From assembly GCA_020435885.1 (NCBI GenBank), contig JAGQYU010000238.1, forward strand, positions 1 to 12,592: a stretch of DNA of 12,592 nt, read 5' to 3'. Shown here in pieces: positions 1 to 8,216 of this stretch (its first letter is position 1; every line of letters begins with the position of its first letter). The position numbers and the translations under genes were made by a program. The notes under the pieces were generated by a model. It searched no databases. It was not told the DNA's origin and worked only from the letters and a program-made list of their open reading frames with translations. This DNA comes from Flavobacteriaceae bacterium. Lineage in GTDB: Bacteria > Bacteroidota > Bacteroidia > Flavobacteriales > Flavobacteriaceae.

Positions 1-656
1 ATTTTGAGTTGGGAGATGAATTTAAAGTACTCGGATTAGATTGGTTTAAGATTCACTTTATTGAAAACAACGGAATGGCTTGGGGAACTGAATTCGGCGG
101 TAAAAATGGTAAATTATTTTTAACTGTTTTTCGGTTGGTGGCCATTACAGGAATTGGTTACTGGTTGTATAGTGCTGTAAAGAAGAATTCACCTAAAATA
201 CTTATCATATCTATAGCTTTGATATTTGCCGGAGCTTTGGGTAATATTTTTGATTCTGTATTTTATGGTGTATTGTTTAGTGATAGCCATAATCAAATAG
301 CTACTTTTTTACCGGAAGAAGGCGGATATTCTTCGCTGTTTCATGGAAAGGTAGTGGATATGTTCTTTTTCCCTATTATAGAAAATGCGCAATTGCCTTC
401 ATGGGTTCCGGAGATTAATTTCAATTGGCCGGATTGGTTGCCTTTTTTGGGAGGTAAGAATGTTTCATTGTTTGTAGATAGAAGTTTTACTTTTTTCCAA
501 TACGTGTTTAATGTAGCAGATGCTTCCATTACTACGGGAGTATGTATCTTATTATTCTTTAACAAAAAGGCATTCCCTAAAAAAGAATTCTCTGAACCTG
601 CTGAGAATATTGTACCTCCGGTGGTGGTTCAACATTACGAAAAACAAAGATCGTAG
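1..656 (+). CDS. lspA: Lipoprotein signal peptidase (signal peptidase II), 5' end missing
   Basis: LspA is an inner-membrane aspartyl protease that cleaves the signal peptide from prolipoproteins after the lipobox cysteine has been lipidated. The gene enters from the left edge, so the first transmembrane segment and true start are not in the window; the reading frame is open back to base 3, and the TTG at 9 is an internal codon. Numbering from that TTG, both catalytic aspartates are present: Asp82 in GALGNIFDS and Asp171 in FNVADASI. HGKVVDM (112-118) matches the conserved segment between them. The aspartates lie 89 residues apart, against about 27 in E. coli LspA, because extra sequence flanks HGKVVDM. 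A hydrophilic tail of about 25 residues follows the last membrane segment. uvrC begins 36 bases downstream on the same strand. Family assignment is secure from the motifs; the role of the extra segments is unknown. Confidence 0.95.
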   Translation, partial: FELGDEFKVLGLDWFKIHFIENNGMAWGTEFGGKNGKLFLTVFRLVAITGIGYWLYSAVKKNSPKILIISIALIFAGALGNIFDSVFYGVLFSDSHNQIATFLPEEGGYSSLFHGKVVDMFFFPIIENAQLPSWVPEINFNWPDWLPFLGGKNVSLFVDRSFTFFQYVFNVADASITTGVCILLFFNKKAFPKKEFSEPAENIVPPVVVQHYEKQRS

Positions 657-663
657 GTTTTAA

Positions 664-690
664 AGTGAAGTTAAATTCCTTAACTTCGCT
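664..690 (+). promoter_or_regulatory. Hairpin directly before the uvrC start codon
   Basis: GAAGTTAA at 667-674 and TTAACTTC at 680-687 are perfect complements around the loop ATTCC. The pairing extends outward through a T-G wobble, a G-C and an A-T pair (664-666 with 688-690), giving an 11-bp stem. It ends two bases before the ATG at 693. No T-run follows on either strand, so it does not look like an ordinary intrinsic terminator. It could limit ribosome access to uvrC or act as an RNA-processing or attenuation site in the lspA-uvrC transcript. Only the pairing is seen; the function is inference. Confidence 0.5.
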
Positions 691-692
691 AC

Positions 693-2486
693 ATGGCCAA
701 TAATACATTAGAATTGCAATTAAAGACCTTGCCCCATGAGCCCGGGGTGTATCAGTATTTTGATAAAGAAGGCACAATTCTATATGTTGGCAAAGCAAAA
801 GATCTAAAAAAAAGAGTAAGCTCTTACTTTACTAAAAACCATGAATATGGTAAGACAAGAGTGCTTGTTAAGAAAATAGCTTCCATAAAGCATATTGTAG
901 TAAATACGGAAACAGATGCTTTATTATTAGAGAACAACCTCATTAAAAAATATCAACCCCGGTATAATGTAATGCTGAAAGATGATAAAAGCTATCCGTG
1001 GATTTGTATAAAAAATGAACCTTTTCCAAGGGTTTTTCTTACTAGAAATATTAGTAAAGATGGATCGGAATATTACGGACCTTATACTTCAGTTAGGACT
1101 GCAAAAGCGTTACTTTCACTTATCAAAGAATTGTATCCGTTAAGGACTTGTGTGTATGATCTTTCTTCTGATAAAATCGAAATAAAAAACTACAAGGTTT
1201 GTTTAGAATACCATATTAAAAACTGTAAAGGAGCCTGTGAAGGGCTTCAAAAAGAAGAAGAATATTTAAATGATATTAAATCCATCCGAAATATCATTAA
1301 AGGTAATTTTAAAGAATCATTGCAAACTTTTGAAGAGTTGATGCATCACTTTGCTGCAAACATGGAGTTTGAAGAAGCTCAGAAAATAAAAGAGAAAATA
1401 GACCTGTTAGCAAATTACCAAGCTAAATCTACTGTGGTAAATCCAAGCATCACTAATGTGGATGTTTTCTCAATTATTTCGGACGAAAGTTATGCGTATA
1501 TAAATTTCTTTAAAGTAATTAATGGTGCTATTATTCAATCGCATACAGCAGAAATAAAGAAAAAGCTGGATGAAACAGATAAGGATCTGTTAGAAATCGC
1601 CATTATAGAGATAAGACAGCGATTTAACTCACAATCTAAAGAAATTTATGTGCCTTTTAAAGTGGATTTAGGCGAGGATATTAAAGTTACAGTCCCTAAA
1701 ATTGGTGATAAAAAGCATATTGTTGATCTCTCGTTGCGAAATGCAAAATATTACAGGCAAGAACGATTTAAACAAATGAAAATTGTTGACCCAGATAGGC
1801 ACGTTAACAGGATTATGGAGCAGATGAAGAAAGACTTGAGGTTACAAGCAGAACCTCGCCATATAGAGTGTTTTGATAATTCAAATATACAAGGGACAAA
1901 CCCAGTTGCTGCTTGCGTTGTATTTAAAGATGGAAAGCCTAGTAAAAAAGACTATAGAAAGTTTACTATAAAAACCGTAGTAGGTCCTAATGATTTTTCT
2001 TCCATGGAAGAGGTGGTACATAGAAGGTATAAAAGATTATTAGATGAGGGGCAGGATTTGCCGCAATTAATTGTGATTGATGGTGGTAAAGGACAATTAT
2101 CTTCTGCATTAAAAAGTATTGATGTGTTGGGTCTGCGCAATAAAATAGCGATTATCGGAATTGCAAAAAGACTGGAGGAAATTTATTATCCAAATGATTC
2201 TATTCCACTATATTTAGATAAAAAATCTGAAAGCCTGAAGATAATCCAACAACTAAGAAATGAAGCACACAGATTTGCCATTACTTTTCACAGAAGTAAA
2301 AGAAGCAAAACTGCCATTGAGACTGAGTTGGAGCAAATTTCAGGGATTGGAGAACAAACCGTTGTAACGTTATTAAAACATTTTAAATCGGTTAAAAGAG
2401 TGTCTAAAGCATCAAAAGAGGAGCTAGAAAATGTTATCGGTAATGCTAGAGCAGGTATAATTTATGATTATTATAATACTAAATAG
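693..2486 (+). CDS. uvrC: UvrABC excinuclease subunit C
   Basis: UvrC joins the UvrB-damaged-DNA complex in nucleotide excision repair and cuts the damaged strand on both sides of the lesion. The 597-residue length is normal and all domains are present. The N-terminal GIY-YIG nuclease (about 16-95) makes the 3' cut and shows PGVY, Tyr31 in YVGKA, Arg41, Tyr45, Glu80 and Asn92. Four cysteines (153, 170, 178, 182) match the iron-sulfur cluster positions reported for E. coli UvrC. The UVR motif that contacts UvrB is at about 210-243. The RNase H-like nuclease for the 5' cut has Asp395, Asp434, Asp463 in VIDGGKGQ and His533. A helix-hairpin-helix DNA-binding region covers about 546-595. The ATG at 693 gives the usual start, with LELQLKTLP just after it. 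No Shine-Dalgarno sequence is visible and a strong hairpin ends two bases upstream. The patatin gene follows after 9 bases, so co-transcription is likely. Confidence 0.97.
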   Translation: MANNTLELQLKTLPHEPGVYQYFDKEGTILYVGKAKDLKKRVSSYFTKNHEYGKTRVLVKKIASIKHIVVNTETDALLLENNLIKKYQPRYNVMLKDDKSYPWICIKNEPFPRVFLTRNISKDGSEYYGPYTSVRTAKALLSLIKELYPLRTCVYDLSSDKIEIKNYKVCLEYHIKNCKGACEGLQKEEEYLNDIKSIRNIIKGNFKESLQTFEELMHHFAANMEFEEAQKIKEKIDLLANYQAKSTVVNPSITNVDVFSIISDESYAYINFFKVINGAIIQSHTAEIKKKLDETDKDLLEIAIIEIRQRFNSQSKEIYVPFKVDLGEDIKVTVPKIGDKKHIVDLSLRNAKYYRQERFKQMKIVDPDRHVNRIMEQMKKDLRLQAEPRHIECFDNSNIQGTNPVAACVVFKDGKPSKKDYRKFTIKTVVGPNDFSSMEEVVHRRYKRLLDEGQDLPQLIVIDGGKGQLSSALKSIDVLGLRNKIAIIGIAKRLEEIYYPNDSIPLYLDKKSESLKIIQQLRNEAHRFAITFHRSKRSKTAIETELEQISGIGEQTVVTLLKHFKSVKRVSKASKEELENVIGNARAGIIYDYYNTK

Positions 2487-2495
2487 CTGGGCTTT

Positions 2496-4739
2496 ATGAT
2501 TAAAAGAGGAGTCTTTCTATTATTTCTATTACAGGTTATTTTCGCTTTTTCACAGCAAGATAGCACTGCTTCAAAAGATATTAAGGTAGGTTTGGTACTG
2601 AGTGGAGGTGGTGCCAAAGGCTTTGCTCATGTAGGGGTGTTGAAAGTTCTGGAAGAAGCCGGAGTTAGAATTGACCATATTGGCGGTACCAGCATGGGCG
2701 CTATTGTGGGCTCTTTATATGCATCAGGGTATAGTGCAAAAGAACTGGATTCTATTATACTTTCTTTTAACTATGATGAATTGATGCAAGACGAATTGCC
2801 ACGCCGTTCAAAATCTATTTATCAAAAAGAAAATACTGAAAAATATGCACTAACACTTCCTTTTAAAAATAAAGTGTTGACTTTGCCTTTAGCGGTATCA
2901 AAAGGACAAAATGTATCAAATTTATTATCAAAACTAACCGAGCATGTACATGGTGTATCGGATTTTTCTGAATTACCGATACCTTTCTTTTGTATGGCCA
3001 CAAACCTTGAAACCGGAAAAAGTGAAGTATTGGATAAAGGTTATCTGCCGGAAGCAGTAAGGGCAAGTGGTTCGTTCCCAACATTATTAGACCCCGTAGA
3101 AATTGATAGTAAATTGTTAACAGACGGCGGAGTAATGAATAATTTTCCGGTGGATATAATGAAACAAAAGGGAGTTGATATTGTTATAGGTGTAGATGTA
3201 CAAGACAGGTTAGACGATAAAAATCAATTGAATACTGCTCCGAAAATCATCATGCAAATAGTTAATTTTCAGATGTATGACGATCTTGAACAAAAAAGAA
3301 GAGATACAGATTTATACATTCACCCGGATATAAGCGAGTTTACGGTTGTTTCTTTTGACCTTGCCAGACAGATAATTGATAAAGGTGAAGAAGCAGCTAA
3401 ATCTCAGCTAAGTTTATTAAAAAAAATTGCCGAACAGCAATCCTTAAATCCCAAAAAGGAGATCAAAAGAAATGCTATTGCTGAAGAGTTACACATCAAA
3501 AAAGTAAATATTACCGGACTAAAACACTACACGGATGAATATGTGCTTTCTAAATTAAACTTAAAAGATTTAAAACCGTTAACGTATAAGAAGTTTAACG
3601 AAGGTATAAACAATCTTTCCGCCACAGGCAATTTCAGAAATATACAATATAAGTTCATTCATCATCCTGATAATGAGCTTGAGTTATCGATGAATATTAG
3701 GGAACAAGAAATCTCTTCGTTTTTACAATTCGGAATTCATTATGATGATCTCTACAAAACTGCAGCGTTAGTCAATTTTACATCAAAACATGCCATTTTT
3801 GATAATGATGTATTCTCAGCTGATATAATTCTTGGTGATAATATCAGATTTAATCTGGATTATTTTATTGATAATGGTTTCCATTGGAGTTATGGAATAA
3901 AGGCCAGATATAACAGTTTTAAAAAACCATTTTTTGCAGGTTCGGTTGATCCGAATGTTGATGCAAGTTTGGGTGTGAGTAAAATACCACTTGATTATAA
4001 CGATTTTACTGTTCAGGCTTTTATTCAAACAGCTTTTAACAGAGATCTGGCATTGAAGTTAGGGGCTGAAGAAAAACATATGAATATATATTACGAGAAG
4101 ATAATTGAAGATGATTCGTTCAATGAATATATTGATAATACACATTACTTAAATTTATTTGCCAGTTTGATTTTGGACACACAAGACGATAAGGATTTCC
4201 CTAAAAAAGGATTGTATCTTTTTGCAGACTATAAAACATATTTAGTTGCAACTTCAAATAAAGAATCTGTATTGTCTGTAGATGATTTTGATCCTTTTTC
4301 ACAATTAAAGGGAAAGATCAGTACGGCAATTTCTTTTAACAGATTTACAACTGAGTTTGTTTCTGAAGCCGGAATTACTATTGGTACCAGTCCTAGAGTT
4401 TTTGATTATTTTCTTGGCGGAAACAATAGAAATTTTATAAATAATTTCTCAAGTTTTTATGGATATGATGTGGCAGATCTTAGTGAAAGAGCGTATTTAA
4501 AATCTGCACTAACATTTAGGTACGAACCTTTTAAAAATCAGTTTGCTTCAGTTACAGCTAATGTTGCCAGATTAACGGATGATATTTTCAATGAAGGAAG
4601 AATTTTTGAAGATTCTAAACTGGGTTATGGTATTGGGTATGGGTTTAAATCGCCTATAGGCCCTATTGAAGTAAAATATACATGGTCACCAGATACAAGC
4701 AAGAATTTTTGGTTCTTTAATGTAGGATTCTGGTTTTAA
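2496..4739 (+). CDS. Patatin-like phospholipase fused to POTRA and outer-membrane beta-barrel (type Vd autotransporter-like)
   Basis: This 747-residue protein is predicted to be an outer-membrane lipid acyl hydrolase. A signal peptide covers residues 1-19 (hydrophobic core, cleavage near AFS|QQ). The patatin domain (about 29-310) has the oxyanion-hole motif SGGGAKG (36-42), the nucleophile Ser66 in GGTSMG and the catalytic Asp210 in DGG, so the Ser-Asp dyad is complete. A POTRA-like segment follows (about 333-403), then a barrel (about 405-747) with an Omp85-style SPIGPIEVKYTW stretch and a final aromatic residue in GFWF, as expected of a beta-signal. This order matches the type Vd group typified by Pseudomonas PlpD and Fusobacterium FplA. 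Whether the lipase faces outward, stays attached or is released cannot be told. The start lies 9 bases after uvrC, suggesting shared transcription rather than a shared function. Its last five codons and the first base of its stop codon form the left arm of the downstream terminator stem. Confidence 0.9.
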   Translation: MIKRGVFLLFLLQVIFAFSQQDSTASKDIKVGLVLSGGGAKGFAHVGVLKVLEEAGVRIDHIGGTSMGAIVGSLYASGYSAKELDSIILSFNYDELMQDELPRRSKSIYQKENTEKYALTLPFKNKVLTLPLAVSKGQNVSNLLSKLTEHVHGVSDFSELPIPFFCMATNLETGKSEVLDKGYLPEAVRASGSFPTLLDPVEIDSKLLTDGGVMNNFPVDIMKQKGVDIVIGVDVQDRLDDKNQLNTAPKIIMQIVNFQMYDDLEQKRRDTDLYIHPDISEFTVVSFDLARQIIDKGEEAAKSQLSLLKKIAEQQSLNPKKEIKRNAIAEELHIKKVNITGLKHYTDEYVLSKLNLKDLKPLTYKKFNEGINNLSATGNFRNIQYKFIHHPDNELELSMNIREQEISSFLQFGIHYDDLYKTAALVNFTSKHAIFDNDVFSADIILGDNIRFNLDYFIDNGFHWSYGIKARYNSFKKPFFAGSVDPNVDASLGVSKIPLDYNDFTVQAFIQTAFNRDLALKLGAEEKHMNIYYEKIIEDDSFNEYIDNTHYLNLFASLILDTQDDKDFPKKGLYLFADYKTYLVATSNKESVLSVDDFDPFSQLKGKISTAISFNRFTTEFVSEAGITIGTSPRVFDYFLGGNNRNFINNFSSFYGYDVADLSERAYLKSALTFRYEPFKNQFASVTANVARLTDDIFNEGRIFEDSKLGYGIGYGFKSPIGPIEVKYTWSPDTSKNFWFFNVGFWF

Positions 4740-4755
4740 GAAAACCAGAATCCTA
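4723..4755. terminator. Bidirectional terminator hairpin between convergent genes
   Basis: TAGGATTCTGGTTTT at 4723-4737 is perfectly complementary to AAAACCAGAATCCTA at 4741-4755, with the three-base loop AAG, making a 15-bp stem. It lies between two convergent genes ending at 4739 and 4762. The left arm is within the patatin gene, so the stem spans its stop codon. A long T-run after the stem is absent in both directions; the four T-A pairs nearest the loop are the only U-rich part. Position and perfect pairing support a shared terminator or 3'-end protecting structure. Confidence 0.75.
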
Positions 4756-4761
4756 GAAAAG

Positions 4762-7700
4762 TTATGATGCTTTGGCAGCTTTTTTGTCGGCTATCCAAAA
4801 CTTCATTTTTAACATAATATTGAACATTATGGGTACAATAATTAATGTTAAGAAAGTAGCAAAGGTTAACCCGAAAATGATAGTCCAAGACATTGGCCCC
4901 CAGAAAGCTACATTTTCACCACCAATATAGAATTGAGGATCAAATTCAGTAAAGAGAGTCATGAAGTTTATGTTGATACCTATCGCCAAGGGTAACAATC
5001 CTAATACAGTAGTAATTGCTGTCAATAATACAGGTCTTAGACGCGTTTTACCGCCTTCAACAATACTTTCGTAGATTAGTTCTTTGGTTAAAGCACCTTC
5101 AGCTAAGCCTAACTCCAGCCTTTTACGTTCCATAATAAGATTGGTATAATCTATCAATACAATGGCATTGTTAACGACAATACCTGCCAAGGATATAATA
5201 CCTATCATCGTCATCATAATTACAAATTCCATTCTAAAAATAATTAAGCCTAGTAGTACACCTATCAAACTCAATAATACTGATAGTGAAATGATAATTG
5301 GCGTTGAGGTTGAATTAAATTGCCCAACTAAAATTAAAAAGATTAGAAAAACGGCAATCATCAGTGCTTTGCTTAAAAAGGCCATTTCTTCTGCTTGTTG
5401 CTCTTGCTCGCCTGTAAAGGATATGCTTATGTCTTTTGGCAAGTGATAATTTTCCAGTGCTTTTTTAATTTGATCATTAATCTCAGTAGCATTATAATTT
5501 TCAAGTACATTGGAGAAAATAGTAATAACTCTATTAAGGTCTTTCCTTTTTACTGCACTGAAAGTAGAAGAGGTTTCCGTTTCTGAAATGGCAGATATAG
5601 GTACTTGCACAATCTTGCCATTAGATTGGTCTCTAAATGTAATCTTCTGGTTCATCAGGGCCTCTTTGTTATATCTGTATTTATCCATCAAACGTATATT
5701 GATAGGGTAATCATCCTCACCATCCTTAAAAGTAGAAACTTCTTTACCAAACAATGATGTTCTTAAAGCATCGGCAATTTGCCCGGTAGAAACGTTAAGC
5801 CTTCTAGCTTTTTGTCTGTCAATAATTACTGGCAGTTCAGGTTTGCCTTGCTCAACATCCAGTTTCAACTCTTCAATACCTAAGATGTTAGCATTGTTGA
5901 TGAATTGTCTAAGATCTTCAGCAGTATTTAATATCTGTTCATAATCGTCTCCGGCAACTTCAATATTTACAGGGGCACCTGCAGGAGGACCATCCTGTGG
6001 CCTGTCTACCGTAATTTTAACTCCCGGAAAACCATGAAGCAATTCTCTTATATCTATCAGCACATCGTTGGTGTTAACACCCTGTCTATCAATAAATTTT
6101 ACAAAATCGACGGTAATTCTGGCTTTATTGGGAGTTGTTCCACCTTGCTGACCTTGGTTAGGATCACTGGTTCCTTCACCAACTTGACCAATAACGGAAG
6201 TAATTAAGAAGTTAGAACCATCTTTTTCATACTTTGTTAGATGCTCCTGAATTTTATCTTCAATCTCTTTAGAAGTTTTATTGGTTACTTCAATATCTGT
6301 TCCAATAGGATATTCTAAATATACATATACTTGTTTTGGAGGTGTTTCCGGAAAGAATAATACTTTGGGAGGAAAAATGACAAATAGGATAAAAGACATG
6401 ATGAGTAAGAGAAAAGTGCCTGCAAAAAATAGCCAAGGACGGAATCCCGAAAGAGCAAATTTCAAGTTTCTTTCATATAAATTTTCTAACCTTGGTAAGA
6501 ACTTTGTTTGAAACCATGCTGTTGCCGGTGAAAGGAGTTTTGTGTTGGCAACTCTTAAAATTCCGGCAAAAATTAATAATAGGCCAATTGCATTTAGTGG
6601 TTTTGCTTTAGCTGTTATACCTCCAAAAACAAAAATTAACCCTACAACTACTAAAATAATACTGTATAAAAGTATTCGTTTAAAATTAACTTCATCTTCT
6701 TTGATCTTCATATAGACAGATGTTAGCATAGGGTTGATAACCAATGCAACAAATAATGAAGAACCTAATACAATTATTAAAGTAATTGGTAAGAAACGCA
6801 TAAATTCACCCATCATGCCCGGCCAAAATGCTAGTGGTAAAAAGGCAGCTAGTGTTGTAGCTGTAGATGCGATAATAGGCCATGCAACTTCGCCAACACC
6901 ATATTTTGCAGCATCTTTCTTTGAATAGCCCTCATCGAGTAATCGGTAAATATTTTCAACAACCACAATACCATTATCAACCAACATACCTAAGGCTAAT
7001 ACTAATGAAAATAATACCATCATGTTCAATGTTACGCCAAGTGCACCTAAAATGATAAAGGATATGAACATAGACATGGGTATGGCTATCCCTACAAACA
7101 GAGCGTTTCTAATTCCTAAGAAGAATAACAGCACCAAAACAACCAAAATAATCCCTAGAATGATACTATTTTCCAGATCGGCCACCATAGTTTTAGTGTC
7201 GTTGGTTTGATCATTGGTTTTAGAGATATAAAGGTTTGAAGGGAAATAATTCTCTTTTGCTTTTTCAATGATCTTATCAATCTGTGTAGATGCGTTGATG
7301 AGGTTTTCACCACCTCGTTTAGTTACGTCTAACATCACTACACTTTCAGAAAATTCACGGGCGTAGCTTTCTTTTTCTTGTTCTTTAAAACTTACAACAG
7401 CAATATCTCTTAGGTAAACAATGTTCCCTTCCTCTTGCTTTACAATAACATCTTCTACTTCCTTGGCAGATTTGAATTCACCAATAATTCTAACATTTCT
7501 TCTCAATCCGTTTTCAAGAAGATCACCACCACTAACTGTCATATTTTCATTTTGAATGGCTGTGGCAATATCATTAAAACTGATCTTAGATATCTGCATT
7601 TTATAAAGATCAACACTGATCTCTATCTCTTTATCTTGAATACCTCTAATATCCACTTTAGAGATTTCAGGCACTTTTTCTATCTCATCTTCAAGATATT

Positions 7701-8202
7701 CTCCGAAATCTTTTAGTTGATCCAATGAAAAATCTCCCGAAAGGTTGATATTCATAATAGGCATTAATTCTGCAAAATTCAGTTCTTGAACTGTTGGATC
7801 AGCAGGTAAGTCTTTAGGGAAGTCCTTATCAGACATAGCGGCATCTACCTTATCTTTTACTTTGCGTAATGCTTCGGTTGGAGTTATACTGAAATCAAAT
7901 TTTACTTGTATGGAAGAAAATCCTTCGATAGAAGTAGAAACTATTTCATCAACTCCTGAAATACCGTTGATCTCTTTCTCTAAGGGTCTGGTTATCAGTT
8001 TTTCTATATCTAGAGCCGAATTGCCCGGATAGGGAGTGGCAATATAGATTTCTGGTACAACGATTTCAGGAAACGACTCACGAGGCATACTAGTGTAAGA
8101 AACAATCCCTGCAATAAAAATCATTGCAATTAATACAAACACAGTCATTTTATTATAAATAGACCATGTTGAAAGTTTAAATTCTTTTAATACTCTACTC
8201 AT
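4762..8202 (-). CDS. RND (AcrB/HAE-1-like) efflux pump, inner-membrane permease subunit
   Basis: This 1146-residue protein is the energised subunit of a tripartite efflux pump, which exports compounds using the proton-motive force. The layout is that of AcrB: TM1 at about 19-36, a large periplasmic domain (about 37-343), TM2-TM6 (about 345-495), TM7 (about 589-610), a second periplasmic domain (about 611-943) and TM8-TM12 (about 944-1130). MPRESFPEI (39-47) and RLRPVLLTAITT (1054-1065) are typical. TM4 carries LVDNGIVVVEN: Asp409 matches AcrB Asp407, but Asp408 is replaced by Asn410. The TM10 lysine (AcrB Lys940) is replaced by Asn1011, while Thr1061 matches Thr978. An added hydrophobic pair of segments (about 510-551) sits between TM6 and TM7, and the TM11-TM12 loop is long. 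It is the last gene of the operon, 14 bases after the fusion protein. The substrate is unknown; drugs, bile-like detergents or lipids are all possible. Confidence 0.95.
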   Translation of the reverse strand: MSRVLKEFKLSTWSIYNKMTVFVLIAMIFIAGIVSYTSMPRESFPEIVVPEIYIATPYPGNSALDIEKLITRPLEKEINGISGVDEIVSTSIEGFSSIQVKFDFSITPTEALRKVKDKVDAAMSDKDFPKDLPADPTVQELNFAELMPIMNINLSGDFSLDQLKDFGEYLEDEIEKVPEISKVDIRGIQDKEIEISVDLYKMQISKISFNDIATAIQNENMTVSGGDLLENGLRRNVRIIGEFKSAKEVEDVIVKQEEGNIVYLRDIAVVSFKEQEKESYAREFSESVVMLDVTKRGGENLINASTQIDKIIEKAKENYFPSNLYISKTNDQTNDTKTMVADLENSIILGIILVVLVLLFFLGIRNALFVGIAIPMSMFISFIILGALGVTLNMMVLFSLVLALGMLVDNGIVVVENIYRLLDEGYSKKDAAKYGVGEVAWPIIASTATTLAAFLPLAFWPGMMGEFMRFLPITLIIVLGSSLFVALVINPMLTSVYMKIKEDEVNFKRILLYSIILVVVGLIFVFGGITAKAKPLNAIGLLLIFAGILRVANTKLLSPATAWFQTKFLPRLENLYERNLKFALSGFRPWLFFAGTFLLLIMSFILFVIFPPKVLFFPETPPKQVYVYLEYPIGTDIEVTNKTSKEIEDKIQEHLTKYEKDGSNFLITSVIGQVGEGTSDPNQGQQGGTTPNKARITVDFVKFIDRQGVNTNDVLIDIRELLHGFPGVKITVDRPQDGPPAGAPVNIEVAGDDYEQILNTAEDLRQFINNANILGIEELKLDVEQGKPELPVIIDRQKARRLNVSTGQIADALRTSLFGKEVSTFKDGEDDYPINIRLMDKYRYNKEALMNQKITFRDQSNGKIVQVPISAISETETSSTFSAVKRKDLNRVITIFSNVLENYNATEINDQIKKALENYHLPKDISISFTGEQEQQAEEMAFLSKALMIAVFLIFLILVGQFNSTSTPIIISLSVLLSLIGVLLGLIIFRMEFVIMMTMIGIISLAGIVVNNAIVLIDYTNLIMERKRLELGLAEGALTKELIYESIVEGGKTRLRPVLLTAITTVLGLLPLAIGININFMTLFTEFDPQFYIGGENVAFWGPMSWTIIFGLTFATFLTLIIVPIMFNIMLKMKFWIADKKAAKAS

Positions 8203-8216
8203 TGTTGCAGGTAATA

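Noticed and set aside
9..11. TTG at base 9 as the start codon of lspA
   Set aside because: The reading frame stays open to the left edge and LspA proteins begin with a membrane segment before the GDEFKV stretch, so the true start lies outside the window.
654..661. TAGGTTTT overlapping the lspA stop codon as a uvrC promoter
   Set aside because: It has a mismatch in the final base of the -7 consensus and no TTG at a suitable distance upstream; read-through from lspA is simpler.
7435..7716. Open frames on the + strand opposite the RND, adaptor and TolC genes (for example 7435-7716, 5162-5446, 9838-10095)
   Set aside because: They lie wholly inside well-supported genes on the other strand, show no recognisable motif, and have compositions expected of antisense frames in A+T-rich DNA.
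4762..8202. Assignment of the RND pump to the heavy-metal (CusA/CzcA) class
   Set aside because: The TM4 motif VDNGIVVVEN and the overall pattern are closer to the HAE-1 drug-efflux class; no metal-relay methionine pattern was recognised and no metal-handling gene is nearby.
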